A stretch of DNA of 64,000 bases, taken from NCBI RefSeq assembly GCF_002953255.1, contig NZ_CP026498.1:9450066-9514065 (forward strand). Direction: 5' to 3'. Position numbers and translations under genes: made by a program. The stretch is from Streptomyces sp. CB01881 (GTDB taxonomy: Bacteria; Actinomycetota; Actinomycetes; Streptomycetales; Streptomycetaceae). The notes below the pieces were generated by a model. It saw nothing but the letters and a program-made list of their open reading frames with translations, ran no database searches and had not been told where the DNA came from. Shown piece after piece: positions 17,101-25,501 of the stretch (position 1 is its first letter; the number at the start of each line of letters is the position of its first letter).

Positions 17101-19086
17101 TTGCGCTTCCACGCCCCCGGCAGGCCGCGCCTGCCCAGAGCACGCAAGCTCCTCGCCGTCCTGCCCGCCCTGGCCATGACCACGGCCGGGCTGTTCGTCG
17201 CCGCCCCCGGCGCGACCGCGGCGGACACCGCGCCGCACTCCCCCGTCACCACCAAGCGGCTCTGCGCGAGCCACCCCGGCGAGATGGCCTGTCTGGCCCT
17301 CGCCCGGACGGACCTCCCCCAGCAGTCCACCCTGGCCCCGAACGCCACCCCCTCCGGCTACGGCCCCGGCGACCTCGCCGCCGCCTACAACCTCCCCACC
17401 TCGGCCGGCTCCGGCGCCACCGTCGCGATCGTGGACGCCAACGACGACCCCAACGCCGAGTCCGACCTCGCCGCGTACCGCAGCCAGTACGGCCTGCCCG
17501 CGTGCACCACCGCCAACGGCTGCTTCAAGAAGGTCGACCAGCGCGGCGGCACCTCCTACCCGAGCGCCGACAGCGGCTGGGCCGGCGAGATCTCGCTCGA
17601 CGTCGACATGGTCAGCGCGGTCTGCCCCAACTGCCACATCCTCCTGGTCGAGGCCGACAGCGCGACCATGGAGAACCTGGGCGCCGCCGTCAACACCGCC
17701 GTCTCGCTCGGCGCCAAGTACGTGTCCAACAGCTACGGCGGATCCGAGGACTCCACCGACCCGAGCTCGGACGCCAGTTACTTCAACCACCCGGGCGTGG
17801 CCATCACCGTCTCCTCCGGCGACTCCGGCTACGGCGTCGAGTACCCCGCCGCCTCCCAGTACGTCACCGCCGTCGGCGGCACCAGCCTCAACCGCGCCTC
17901 CACCACCCGTGGTTGGAGCGAGAAGGTCTGGGGCACCACCTCGGGCGGCAACGGCGCCGGCTCCGGCTGCTCCGCCTACGACCCCAAGCCGAGCTGGCAG
18001 CACGACACCGGCTGCGCCAAGCGCACCGTCGCCGACGTCTCCGCCGTCGCCGACCCCGCCACCGGCGTCGCCGTCTACCAGACGTACGGCGGCAGCGGCT
18101 GGAACGTCTACGGCGGCACCAGCGCCTCCGCCCCGATCGTCGCCGCCGTGTACGCCCTGGCCGGCACCCCCGCCTCCGGCACCAACCCGGCCTCCTACCC
18201 GTACGCGCACACCTCCGCGCTGTACGACGTGACCAGCGGCGCCAACGGCAGCTGCTCCCCCTCCTACCTCTGCACCGCCGGCAGCGGCTACGACGGCCCG
18301 ACCGGCCTCGGAACCCCCAACGGGACCGCCGCCTTCACCTCCGGCAGCACCGGCGGCAACACCGTCACCGTCACCAGCCCGGGCAACCAGTCCACGGCGC
18401 AGGGCGGTTCGGCCAGCCTGCAGATCCACGCGACCGACTCCGCCTCCGGCCAGACCCTCACCTACGGCGCGAGCGGCCTGCCCACCGGCCTCTCCGTCAA
18501 CTCCTCCACCGGCCTGATCACCGGCACCGCCACCGCGGCCGGCACCTACAGCACCACCGTCACCGCCACCGACACCACCGGTGCGAGCGGCTCGACCACC
18601 TTCACCTGGACGGTCACCGGCACCGGCGGCGGCTGCCCCGCCACCCAGCTGCTCGGCAACCCGGGCTTCGAGACGGGCAGCGCCGCACCGTGGAGCGCCA
18701 CCGCGGGCGTCGTCGACAACTCCGGCAGTGAGGCCGCCCACGCGGGCAGCTGGAAGTCCTGGCTCGACGGCTACGGCTCCACCCACACCGACACGCTCTC
18801 CCAGTCGGTCACCGTCCCGCAGGGCTGCCGGGCCACGCTCAGCTTCTACCTGCACATCGACACGGCCGAGTCCGGCTCCACCGTCTACGACAAGCTGACC
18901 GTCCAGGCCGGCTCCACCACCCTGGCCACCTTCAGCAACGTCAACGCCGCCGCCGGCTACACCCTCCGCAGCTACGACCTCTCCGCCTTCGCCGGCCAGA
19001 CCGTCACCGTCAAGTTCACCGGCACCGAGGACAGCTCCCTGCAGACCAGCTTCGTGATCGACGACACCGCCCTCAACATCTCCTGA
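17101..19086 (+). CDS. Secreted S53 (sedolisin) family serine peptidase with Ig-like and beta-sandwich C-terminal modules
   Basis: TTG start with an ideal ribosome-binding site gives 661 residues and a signal peptide ending near APGATA-AD (about residue 41). The sedolisin active site is visible: Glu163 and Asp167 in GWAGEISLDVDM, oxyanion Asp241 in SSGDSGYG, and nucleophile Ser341 in GGTSASAP; GYDGPTGLG is consistent with the calcium site. A short N-terminal segment is present rather than the usual long propeptide. A putative-Ig repeat (about residues 420-520) and a C-terminal jelly-roll-like module follow, suggesting binding to polymer or cell wall. It should be an acid-active extracellular endopeptidase. 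Confidence 0.85.
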   Translation: MRFHAPGRPRLPRARKLLAVLPALAMTTAGLFVAAPGATAADTAPHSPVTTKRLCASHPGEMACLALARTDLPQQSTLAPNATPSGYGPGDLAAAYNLPTSAGSGATVAIVDANDDPNAESDLAAYRSQYGLPACTTANGCFKKVDQRGGTSYPSADSGWAGEISLDVDMVSAVCPNCHILLVEADSATMENLGAAVNTAVSLGAKYVSNSYGGSEDSTDPSSDASYFNHPGVAITVSSGDSGYGVEYPAASQYVTAVGGTSLNRASTTRGWSEKVWGTTSGGNGAGSGCSAYDPKPSWQHDTGCAKRTVADVSAVADPATGVAVYQTYGGSGWNVYGGTSASAPIVAAVYALAGTPASGTNPASYPYAHTSALYDVTSGANGSCSPSYLCTAGSGYDGPTGLGTPNGTAAFTSGSTGGNTVTVTSPGNQSTAQGGSASLQIHATDSASGQTLTYGASGLPTGLSVNSSTGLITGTATAAGTYSTTVTATDTTGASGSTTFTWTVTGTGGGCPATQLLGNPGFETGSAAPWSATAGVVDNSGSEAAHAGSWKSWLDGYGSTHTDTLSQSVTVPQGCRATLSFYLHIDTAESGSTVYDKLTVQAGSTTLATFSNVNAAAGYTLRSYDLSAFAGQTVTVKFTGTEDSSLQTSFVIDDTALNIS

Positions 19087-19099
19087 CGCCACGCCCGAC

Positions 19100-19128
19100 G
19101 GGGGCCGCAGCCCAGGGCTGCGGCCCCC
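19100..19128 (+). terminator. Intrinsic terminator-like hairpin after the S53 gene
   Basis: A perfect GC-rich inverted repeat (GGGGGCCGCAGCC paired with GGCTGCGGCCCCC, minimal loop) lies 14 bases after the stop codon, as expected for a streptomycete terminator without a long U tract. Confidence 0.8.
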
Positions 19129-19469
19129 GGTCCGGTCCGCCACGCCGCCCCGCCGGAGGACCGCCGCATGCGCCGAACTCCCGGCAGCACCGAATCGCCC
19201 GACCCCTTCGGGCAGGGTCTCCCGTGTGCACTCCCGGCGGCTCCGCCGTGGTGAAGGACCCGCGACGACGATCACGCACCGCAGTGACCTGTTCACCTCA
19301 AGACACACCTCCCGAAACCCTAGATGAGAATGATTATCAACGCTAGTCTGGCCACGCCGCTCGCATCGGAGACGAGCCGGCGCCGCCCTTCGCCGTCGCC
19401 ACCGCGCTCCGGCACCGGCGCGGCAACGCGGACTCTGCCGAGAGCAGTCGGCAGTCAGGGGGCGGGACC
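19129..19469. other. Intergenic region with the Zur-box promoter of the permease pair
   Basis: Between the terminator and the DUF318 permease there is no supported gene. The only strong signal is the Zur-box-like palindrome at 19325 followed by a possible -10 element TAGTCT at 19344-19349. Confidence 0.5.
19325..19339. promoter_or_regulatory. Zur box upstream of the DUF318/DUF1980 permease operon
   Basis: TGAGAATGATTATCA is a near-perfect 7-1-7 inverted repeat matching the streptomycete Zur consensus; only one position per arm is asymmetric. A plausible -10 (TAGTCT) begins five bases downstream, so bound Zur would block RNA polymerase. This is the best match of the four sites in the window. 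Iron regulators of actinomycetes (DmdR/IdeR) use a different TTAGGTTAGG-type box, which is not seen here. Confidence 0.75.
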
Positions 19470-20510
19470 ATGGGCGAACAGACCCACGCAGCCGCAGTAC
19501 TCACCAGAACCTCCGACGGAGCGCGCCGGCGGAGCACACCGTCAAGCCCGGGCGCCCGCCGGATCCCCGCCGTCGCGCTCGCTCTGATCGCCGGCACGGC
19601 GGCCCTGCTGCTCGGCACCGGCTTCCTCGGCTGGTCCAACGCCCCGGCGCTCGCCACCTGGCGCACCGTGCTGATGGCCATCGTCGTCCAGGGCGTGCCG
19701 TTCCTGTTGCTGGGCACCGTGGTGTCGGCCGCGATCGGCGCCTTCGTACCGCCGGACCTCTTCGGCCGGCTGCTGCCGCGCCGTCAGGCGCTGGCCGTTC
19801 CGGTCGCGGCCGCGGCGGGCGCGGTGCTGCCGGGCTGCGAGTGCGCCTCGGTGCCGGTCGCGGGCAGCCTGATGCGGCGCGGGGTGGCCCCGGCGGCGGC
19901 GCTGGCCTTCCTGCTGTCCGCACCGGCCGTCAATCCGGTCGTCCTGGTGTCGACCGCCATCGCCTTCCCCGGAAAGCCGGAGATGGTGCTCGCCCGGCTG
20001 ACGGCCTCGCTGCTCACCGCGGCGGTCATGGGCTGGCTGTGGGTGAGGTTCGGCAAGGAGGAGTGGCTGCGCCTGCCGAAGGCACCGGACGACCTCGCCG
20101 ACGACGCCGGCCCGTGGGAGCGGTTCGGCCGCGGACTGCAGCACGACTTCCTGCACGCCGGCGGCTTCCTGGTGGTCGGCGCGATGGCCGCCGCAACGTT
20201 CAACGTCCTCGTCCCGCCGTCGGTACTCCAGCTGTTCACCGACACCCCGTGGCTGCAGGTGCTGGCGCTCGGCGTGCTCGCGGTGGTGCTGGCCGTCTGC
20301 TCGGAGGCGGACGCCTTCGTCGCCGCGTCGCTGACCGGCTTCTCCCCGACCGCCCGGCTCGCGTTCCTGGTGGTCGGCCCGATGGTCGACCTCAAGCTGA
20401 TCGCCCTCCAGTCCGGAGCCTTCGGGCGCTCCTTCGCCGCCCGCTTCCCAGCCGCCACCTTCCTCGTGGCCGTCCTGACCAGCACCGCCATCGGAGGAGT
20501 CCTGCTGTGA
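19470..20510 (+). CDS. YraQ/DUF318 family permease
   Basis: A protein of 346 residues with about eight hydrophobic segments. The family signature PGCECASVPVAGSLMRRG starts near residue 121 with two conserved cysteines (123 and 125), and SEADAFVAASL recurs in the second half. The family (COG0701) is predicted to be a permease. It is directly behind a strong Zur box and coupled by a GTGA overlap to a DUF1980 protein, a pairing seen in zinc-repressed loci; the direction and substrate of transport are unknown. A zinc or zinc-chaperone role is inferred from regulation only. Confidence 0.8.
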   Translation: MGEQTHAAAVLTRTSDGARRRSTPSSPGARRIPAVALALIAGTAALLLGTGFLGWSNAPALATWRTVLMAIVVQGVPFLLLGTVVSAAIGAFVPPDLFGRLLPRRQALAVPVAAAAGAVLPGCECASVPVAGSLMRRGVAPAAALAFLLSAPAVNPVVLVSTAIAFPGKPEMVLARLTASLLTAAVMGWLWVRFGKEEWLRLPKAPDDLADDAGPWERFGRGLQHDFLHAGGFLVVGAMAAATFNVLVPPSVLQLFTDTPWLQVLALGVLAVVLAVCSEADAFVAASLTGFSPTARLAFLVVGPMVDLKLIALQSGAFGRSFAARFPAATFLVAVLTSTAIGGVLL

Positions 20511-21322
20511 GCCGCGTCCGAGCCCTCACCCCGCCCCTGCTGGTCGTCCTGCTGGGCTGCGCCCTGCTGCGCATCACCCTCGGCAGCGACCTCTACCTCC
20601 AGTATGTCAAGGAGGGGCTGCACGTCCCGCTGATCCTCTCCGGCGTCCTGCTGATCCTGCTGGGCGCCGGCAACACCCTGCGCCGCCTGCTGCCGCAGCG
20701 CGAACCCGTCCTCACCTTCACCCGCGCCGCCGACGGCAGCGCCCAGTGGCACAGCGCCGGGCCCGCGCACCACGACCACCACGGGCACGACCACGGGCAC
20801 GACCACGGCTCCGTGCCCCGGGTCGCCGGACTGCTCGCCGTCCCCGCCCTCGCGCTGCTGTTCTTCGCGCCGCCCGCCCTCGGCGCGTACTCCGCCGAGC
20901 GCGAGGGCACCACCGCCGCCGCCGAGCAGGCCTCGTACGCGGGGCTGACGGCCGACCAGCCGACCACCGCCATGTCGCTGACCGAGTTCATCGGCCGCAG
21001 CAACGACCCCAACAGGAGCCTGGAGGGCCGCAAGGTCCGCCTCCTGGGCTTCGCCGCCCCCGGCGCCAAGCCGGGCGAGTGGTACCTGAACCGGCTGCTC
21101 GTCAGCTGCTGCGCCGCCGACGCCCGCCGCCTCCGGGTCCAGGTCCACGGCGCGGGCCCCGCCCCGGCCACCGACAGCTGGGTCGAGGTGACCGGCGTAT
21201 GGAAGCCGGTGACCGGCGCCAACGCCACCGCACCGCCCGTGCTCGACGTCCTGGAGGTCAAGGCCGTGGCCAAGCCTCGGAACCCGTACCGCGACGTGCC
21301 GCCCGAGGGCGGCACCTCCTGA
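20507..21322 (+). CDS. TIGR03943/DUF1980 family membrane protein with His/Asp-rich loop
   Basis: A protein of 271 residues. Two N-terminal hydrophobic segments are followed by a metal-binding-type loop (HHDHHGHDHGHDHG, about residues 87-100), another hydrophobic segment, then a soluble domain with RLLVSCCAADARRLRVQV, typical of COG3689 proteins. The CC pair and the His-rich loop are obvious candidate metal ligands. The start overlaps the DUF318 stop by four bases, so both are made together under the Zur box at 19325. It probably acts with the permease as a two-component membrane system. Confidence 0.8.
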   Translation: MSRVRALTPPLLVVLLGCALLRITLGSDLYLQYVKEGLHVPLILSGVLLILLGAGNTLRRLLPQREPVLTFTRAADGSAQWHSAGPAHHDHHGHDHGHDHGSVPRVAGLLAVPALALLFFAPPALGAYSAEREGTTAAAEQASYAGLTADQPTTAMSLTEFIGRSNDPNRSLEGRKVRLLGFAAPGAKPGEWYLNRLLVSCCAADARRLRVQVHGAGPAPATDSWVEVTGVWKPVTGANATAPPVLDVLEVKAVAKPRNPYRDVPPEGGTS

Positions 21323-21347
21323 GACGGCCCCGAGGAGCCGGCCGCCG

Positions 21348-22652
21348 TCAGGTCCGGTCGGCACCGCCGCCCTGTCGGCCGTGCCGACGGCCGGGCCGCA
21401 GGGAGTGCGCATCCGCCCGGGGCGCAGCCTCGGGGTGATCGGCCGCGGCGATCAGGGCGGCGAGGACGGTGGTCACCGGGACCGAGGCGACCAGGCCGAT
21501 GCTGCCGACCAGGGTGCGGGCGATCTCTTCGGACACGAGCTCGCTGGTCGCCACCGAGGTGAAGTCCCGGTGGGCGATGGAGAAGAGCAACAGCAGCGGA
21601 AGGGCCGCACCGGCGTAGGCGAGCACCAGGGTGTTGACGGTGGAGGCGATGTGGTCGCGGCCGATGCGCACGCCCGCGCGGTAGAGGCTGCGGGCGCTCA
21701 TGGTGGGATCGGCCTGTTTCAGCTCCCAGACCGCCGAGGTCTGGGTCACCGTCACGTCGTCGAGCACGCCGAGGGAACCGATGATGAAGCCGGCGAGCAG
21801 CAGGCCACGGATCTCGATGTTCGGGTAGAGGCTGTGAATGAGGCCCGTCTCCTCGGACGTGTTGCCGCTGAGATGGGCCCAGTTGGTGAAGATCAGGCCG
21901 AGGACGCCGATCAGCACCAACGAGATCAGGGTGCCGAGGACGGCCACCGAAGTGCGGGCCGAGAGTCCGTGGCACAGGTACAGCGCGATCAGCATGATGG
22001 CGCTGGCGCCGACCACCGCCACCAGCAGCGGATCGGAGCCGTGCAGGATGGCCGGGAGGATGAACAGGGACAGGACGGCGAAGCTGATCGCCAGGGCGAT
22101 CAGGGCGGTCAGGCCGCGCCAGCGCCCCACCGCCAGGACGGCCACCGCGAAGAGCCCCGCGAGCAGCGCGATCGGGGTGTCCCGGTCGACGTCGACCACC
22201 GTGTACTGAAGGTCCGGCGGCGCGTCGGGCGAATAGGTCAGGATCACCTCCTCCCCCACGGTGTAGCGGCGCAGCTCGCTCGGGTGGACGCTCACGGTGA
22301 ACGTGCGGCTCTTGTCTTTGCCCGTGGTCACCTCGACGGTGTCCTGCTGGCAAGTGCCGGTGTCCGCGGGATTGATGTCGGAGCAGGGCACCTCCAGCAC
22401 CTGGGTGACCTTGCCGCGCTGGGTCTGCTGGTCGAAGCCGACGCCGGTGCGCTCGTGTGCGGGCACCCCGCCGGGCCACAGGACGACGAGCCCGACGACG
22501 ACCGCCACGCCGAACGGGATCAGCACGGCGGCGATGACCCTGCGCAGGTGGGCCGATACCGGCGTGGCGGGGCCGTGGGCGTGCGTGTGGACGGCGCCCG
22601 CCGACGGCTCGTGGTGGTGTGCGTCGCCGTTGCCCGGCGGCCTCTCCTCCAT
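21348..22652 (-). CDS. YibE/F family membrane protein
   Basis: A protein of 434 residues from the ATG at 22652, which has GAGGAG nine bases upstream. The N-terminus is His-rich (HHHEPSAGAVHTHAHG), followed by one hydrophobic segment, an extracytoplasmic beta-type domain (about residues 65-160), and a block of seven or eight hydrophobic segments with GSLGVLDDVTVTQTSAVWEL, the hallmark of YibE/F proteins. Function is unknown for the family. Its His-rich start and position next to zinc-response genes hint at a metal link, but no Zur box was found at its own promoter. It converges with the DUF1980 gene. Confidence 0.8.
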   Translation of the reverse strand: MEERPPGNGDAHHHEPSAGAVHTHAHGPATPVSAHLRRVIAAVLIPFGVAVVVGLVVLWPGGVPAHERTGVGFDQQTQRGKVTQVLEVPCSDINPADTGTCQQDTVEVTTGKDKSRTFTVSVHPSELRRYTVGEEVILTYSPDAPPDLQYTVVDVDRDTPIALLAGLFAVAVLAVGRWRGLTALIALAISFAVLSLFILPAILHGSDPLLVAVVGASAIMLIALYLCHGLSARTSVAVLGTLISLVLIGVLGLIFTNWAHLSGNTSEETGLIHSLYPNIEIRGLLLAGFIIGSLGVLDDVTVTQTSAVWELKQADPTMSARSLYRAGVRIGRDHIASTVNTLVLAYAGAALPLLLLFSIAHRDFTSVATSELVSEEIARTLVGSIGLVASVPVTTVLAALIAAADHPEAAPRADAHSLRPGRRHGRQGGGADRT

Positions 22653-22887
22653 ACTGCAGCTCCTCACGCGATCCCGGCACCACATCCGATCATCGGGTCT
22701 TCTCCACGCCCGGCCCGGCAGGCTCGGTCAGCTGGGCGCGCCGTCGTCGGCCATCCGGCGGGGCAATGGCACGGTGCGGCGGGCGTCGGTGAGACCGCTC
22801 TGCCGGGCGATCCGTGTCTCCTGATGGCCCCGCTTTGGACGAAGGGGACGGCAGCATGGCGGCGCGCCCCCTTCGCGGTGGCTGCGG

Positions 22888-23052
22888 CTACGGCGTGAGC
22901 AGTCCCCGCTCGTAGGCGCGGACCAGGCGGCGGGGCACCAGGTGCTCGCGGCCGTCGACGGTGACGGGCACCAGCTCCGGCGTGCTCGCCTTCCACTGGG
23001 CACGGCGGTGGCGGGTGTTACTGCGGGACATCTTCCGCTTGGGTACGGCCAT
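22888..23052 (-). CDS. rpmF: Ribosomal protein L32, zinc-independent paralogue
   Basis: A protein of 54 residues beginning MAVPKRKMSRSNTRHRRAQW, the canonical L32 N-terminus. It has no cysteine, so the zinc ribbon of standard L32 is absent (C-minus form). An AAGGAA ribosome-binding site precedes the ATG. It is the last member of the minus-strand run L28-S14-CobW-S18-L32. C-minus paralogues replace zinc-binding ribosomal proteins when zinc is scarce, freeing zinc from ribosomes. Confidence 0.85.
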   Translation of the reverse strand: MAVPKRKMSRSNTRHRRAQWKASTPELVPVTVDGREHLVPRRLVRAYERGLLTP

Positions 23053-23135
23053 CGGGGGTTTCCTTCGTGCGAATCGGGGGTGTTACGAGAGGTGGGCGTG
23101 CTCGTGTTCGAGGCCGTAGCCGTACCGGACGGGGG

Positions 23136-23405
23136 TCACCGATCGGTCTTCGCCGAGGAGACGTACGGCAGCAGCGCCGTCTCGCGGGCGTTCTTGATGG
23201 CGCGGGCCATCGCCCTCTGCTGCTGGACGGTCAGGCGGGTGACCCGCCGACTGCGGATCTTGCCCCGGTCGGAGATGAACCTCCGCAGCAGGTTGCCCCC
23301 CTCAACAGTCAAAGGGGCCTTGTAGTCGATGTAGGTGATGCCCGCCTCGATCAGAGGATTCGGGCGCGGCTTGGTCGGCCGACCGGGGCCCGGGCGCTTG
23401 GCCAT
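23136..23405 (-). CDS. rpsR: Ribosomal protein S18, zinc-independent paralogue
   Basis: A protein of 89 residues with the S18 core ITYIDYKAPLTVEGGNLLRRFIS and the RRVTRLTVQQQRAMARAIKNAR helix. It has no cysteine. It has an extended Lys/Pro/Arg N-terminus. Its gene lies between the CobW-like gene and L32 on the minus strand, in the group predicted to be controlled by the Zur box at 25270. Confidence 0.88.
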   Translation of the reverse strand: MAKRPGPGRPTKPRPNPLIEAGITYIDYKAPLTVEGGNLLRRFISDRGKIRSRRVTRLTVQQQRAMARAIKNARETALLPYVSSAKTDR

Positions 23406-23443
23406 GATGGGGTGTGAGTCCTTCCTCGGTTCAGGTGCGCAGG

Positions 23444-24631
23444 TCAGGAGACCGGTTCCAGCAGGTCTTCGAAGGCGTCCGGCAGGGCCTTCCAGCCCTG
23501 CTCGCCGGTCATCAACTCGGCGTCGGTGAGCAGACAGGAGTCGAGCAGCTCGACGATGCCGTCCGCATCCAACCCTTCGGCGGTGAAACTGAGTTGCTGC
23601 ACCCGGTCGCCGTGCAGCGGGTGCCAGTCGAGTGCGGCGGCGGCGCGGCGCTCAGGCGGGTAGAGCTCCCAGGCCGCGTCCGGCAGCGACGCCAGCCAGG
23701 GCCCGCACTCCTCGACGGCGAGGTTCGCGCCGGCCGCGTCCCAGGCGAGCATCAGGTCGGGCCGGTTGGCCAGCCAGAACCGGCCGCGGCTGCGCTGCGC
23801 GGCGGGGACGAGCAGTTCCAGCGCGTCGTGCAGCCGCCCGGGGTGCAGCGGGCGGCGGCGCTCCCAGACCAGGGTGGCCACGCCCGCCTCGTCGTGCGTC
23901 TGTGGGAGCAGCGCGATCGCCGGGTTGACGCGGTCGCGGGCGGCGGCGACGTCGAAGCCGCCCAGCGCCGCCCGGATCAGCGAGCCGCCGCCGAGCCGTA
24001 CGGTCCGTGCGGTGGGGTGGAGTTGGCGCAGCATGGCGAGTCCGGCCCGCCGCGCGGCCGGGTCGTCGTCCGGCCCGGTCCCCGGGACGGCCAGTACGGT
24101 GGCGTACTCGACCTGGTGGGCCAGCGCCTCGGCCCGCGTACGGGCGTCGTCGGCGCTGGTGTGCAGGCCGTGTTCGGACAGCTCGTCCGGTACGGACAGC
24201 TCGCCGGTCACGCGCAGCGGGTCCACCGCGCAGACCACGCCCGCGAGTTCGACCACATCATGCATGCACCGCCCGGCCACCTCGCCACCGGCGAGCACCT
24301 CGACCGCGGGGTGCGGGTCGCTCCCGCCCCACAGCTCGACGACGGCCAGGCCGTACTGCTGCTCGGCGGCGATCCGGACGAGCTGCGGCAGCAGGTCCGC
24401 ACGCAGCGCGCAGCAGGGGCAGCCGTTGGTCAGCGGGACGTCGGCCCGGCCGAATGCACCTCCGGCGTCGCGCAGTTCGCGATGGACGGTGCCGAGCGCG
24501 GCGTCGCTCAGGTCGTGGCGGAGGGCCACCGCGTCGACGCAGCCCGCCAGCAGTTCGTCGACGGCGCGGCGCCGTTCCTCCTCGTGCAGTCCGGCCACCA
24601 CCACGACCGGCAGCTTGACGTCATCGGACAC
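23444..24631 (-). CDS. CobW/COG0523-like protein lacking the GTP-binding P-loop
   Basis: A protein of 395 residues starting from GTG at 24631 behind GGGGGAG. It has the metal-binding CxCC motif of COG0523 metallochaperones at residues 70-74 (GCPCC) and a CobW C-terminal domain (RGRFWLANRPD, DRVQQLSFTAEG). The N-terminal strand reads VVVVAGLHEEER where an active GTPase would have GxxGxGKT, so the Walker A motif is missing. This form sits beside zinc-independent ribosomal genes in actinomycetes. It probably binds zinc and delivers it to a client, but without canonical GTP hydrolysis. Confidence 0.82.
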   Translation of the reverse strand: MSDDVKLPVVVVAGLHEEERRRAVDELLAGCVDAVALRHDLSDAALGTVHRELRDAGGAFGRADVPLTNGCPCCALRADLLPQLVRIAAEQQYGLAVVELWGGSDPHPAVEVLAGGEVAGRCMHDVVELAGVVCAVDPLRVTGELSVPDELSEHGLHTSADDARTRAEALAHQVEYATVLAVPGTGPDDDPAARRAGLAMLRQLHPTARTVRLGGGSLIRAALGGFDVAAARDRVNPAIALLPQTHDEAGVATLVWERRRPLHPGRLHDALELLVPAAQRSRGRFWLANRPDLMLAWDAAGANLAVEECGPWLASLPDAAWELYPPERRAAAALDWHPLHGDRVQQLSFTAEGLDADGIVELLDSCLLTDAELMTGEQGWKALPDAFEDLLEPVS

Positions 24632-24642
24632 GGCTCTCCCCC

Positions 24643-24948
24643 TTACCAGCTGGACTTCCGGACGCCGGGCAGCTGCCCGGCGTGGGCCATGGCGCGCAGG
24701 TTGATCCGGGAGAGCCCGAAGGCCCGCTGGTAGCCGCGCGGACGGCCGTCGACGCTGTCGCGGTTGCGCACCCGCGTCGCGCTGGCGTCGCGAGGCCGGC
24801 GGGCCAGCTCGGCCTGCGCGGCGGCACGGTCCTCCGGACTGCTCCCGGGGCTCGCGATGGTCCTCTTCAGCTCGGCTCGGCGCTGCGCATGGCGGGCGAC
24901 GACCGCGCGGCGCTGCCCGTTCTTGGCGATCTTGCTCTGCTTGGCCAT
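24643..24948 (-). CDS. rpsN: Ribosomal protein S14, zinc-independent paralogue
   Basis: A protein of 101 residues. MAKQSKIAKNGQRR opens it and the C-terminal RPRGYQRAFGLSRINLR stretch is the S14 signature. The length is that of the long, C-minus class of S14, and there are no cysteines, unlike the short zinc-binding S14 used by actinomycetes in zinc-replete cells. Its ATG overlaps the L28 stop. Confidence 0.9.
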   Translation of the reverse strand: MAKQSKIAKNGQRRAVVARHAQRRAELKRTIASPGSSPEDRAAAQAELARRPRDASATRVRNRDSVDGRPRGYQRAFGLSRINLRAMAHAGQLPGVRKSSW

Positions 24949-25184
24949 CAGACCTTCGCCCCACGGGCGCGGATGCGGGCGACGGCGGCCTCGACGCCGA
25001 TCACATCGACGGTCTTCAGACCCTTGGCGCTGAGCGTGAGGCGGACGTAGCGGCCCTCGCTGGGCAGCCAGTACCGCTTGCGCTGGATGTTGGGGTCGAA
25101 GCGGCGGCGGGTACGGCGGTGCGAGTGCGAGATCGCGTTTCCGAACCCGGGCCTGCGGCCGGTCAGTTGGCAGTGGGCGGACAT
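24948..25184 (-). CDS. rpmB: Ribosomal protein L28, zinc-independent paralogue
   Basis: A protein of 78 residues (ATG at 25184; an upstream GTG in frame is less likely). It starts MSAHCQLTGRRPGFGN and contains SHSHRRTRRRFDPNIQ, the L28 core. Only one cysteine is present, so the zinc site is incomplete (C-minus form). It is the first gene of the minus-strand zinc-sparing operon, 86 bases from the Zur box shared with the divergent L33 gene. Confidence 0.9.
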   Translation of the reverse strand: MSAHCQLTGRRPGFGNAISHSHRRTRRRFDPNIQRKRYWLPSEGRYVRLTLSAKGLKTVDVIGVEAAVARIRARGAKV

Positions 25185-25269
25185 GTGGGATCCGTTCCTG
25201 GCGTGTGCGGACATGGCGGGAGGCGGCGGCGTGCGACCTCGTCGCCGGGCGGTGCCACCCTAGCCTAGA

Positions 25270-25284
25270 TGAAAATGGATTTCA
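25270..25284. promoter_or_regulatory. Zur box in the divergent L28/L33 promoter region
   Basis: TGAAAATGGATTTCA is a 7-1-7 palindrome with 13 of 15 consensus matches, embedded in the most AT-rich stretch nearby. It lies between the divergent L28 and L33 starts and ends six bases before the L33 -10 element, so Zur binding would shut off both directions when zinc is available. Confidence 0.75.
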
Positions 25285-25290
25285 TTTTGC

Positions 25291-25296
25291 TATAGT
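25291..25296 (+). promoter_or_regulatory. -10 element of the L33 gene
   Basis: TATAGT, a good match to the vegetative -10 hexamer, lies six bases before the L33 ATG at 25303. Transcription would start at or next to the ATG, giving a leaderless or nearly leaderless mRNA; no ribosome-binding site fits in the gap. The Zur box occupies the spacer and -35 area. Confidence 0.6.
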
Positions 25297-25302
25297 CCCG
25301 CC

Positions 25303-25467
25303 ATGGCCCGAAACGAACTGCGCCCGATCGTCAAGCTCCGGTCCACCGCCGGGACCGGATACACCTACGTGACCCGCAAGAACCGCCGCAACGACCCCGA
25401 CCGGCTCACCCTGCGCAAGTACGACCCCGTCGCCCGCCGGCACGTACCCTTCCGCGAAGAACGCTGA
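25303..25467 (+). CDS. rpmG: Ribosomal protein L33, zinc-independent paralogue
   Basis: A protein of 54 residues (MARNELRPIVKLRSTAGTGY, then VTRKNRRNDPDRLTLRKYDP), a clear L33. It has no cysteine, so it cannot bind zinc. It is divergent from the L28-S14-CobW-S18-L32 group and shares their Zur box. The mRNA is probably leaderless (see the -10 element). Confidence 0.9.
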   Translation: MARNELRPIVKLRSTAGTGYTYVTRKNRRNDPDRLTLRKYDPVARRHVPFREER

Positions 25468-25501
25468 CCCGCCCCACCGGACCACACCGGCAGGAGACCC
25501 G

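Noticed and set aside
16921..19308. A 795-codon open frame antisense to the S53 peptidase gene
   Set aside because: Gly/Val/Ala-rich composition without motifs; the sense strand has a signal peptide and complete sedolisin active site.
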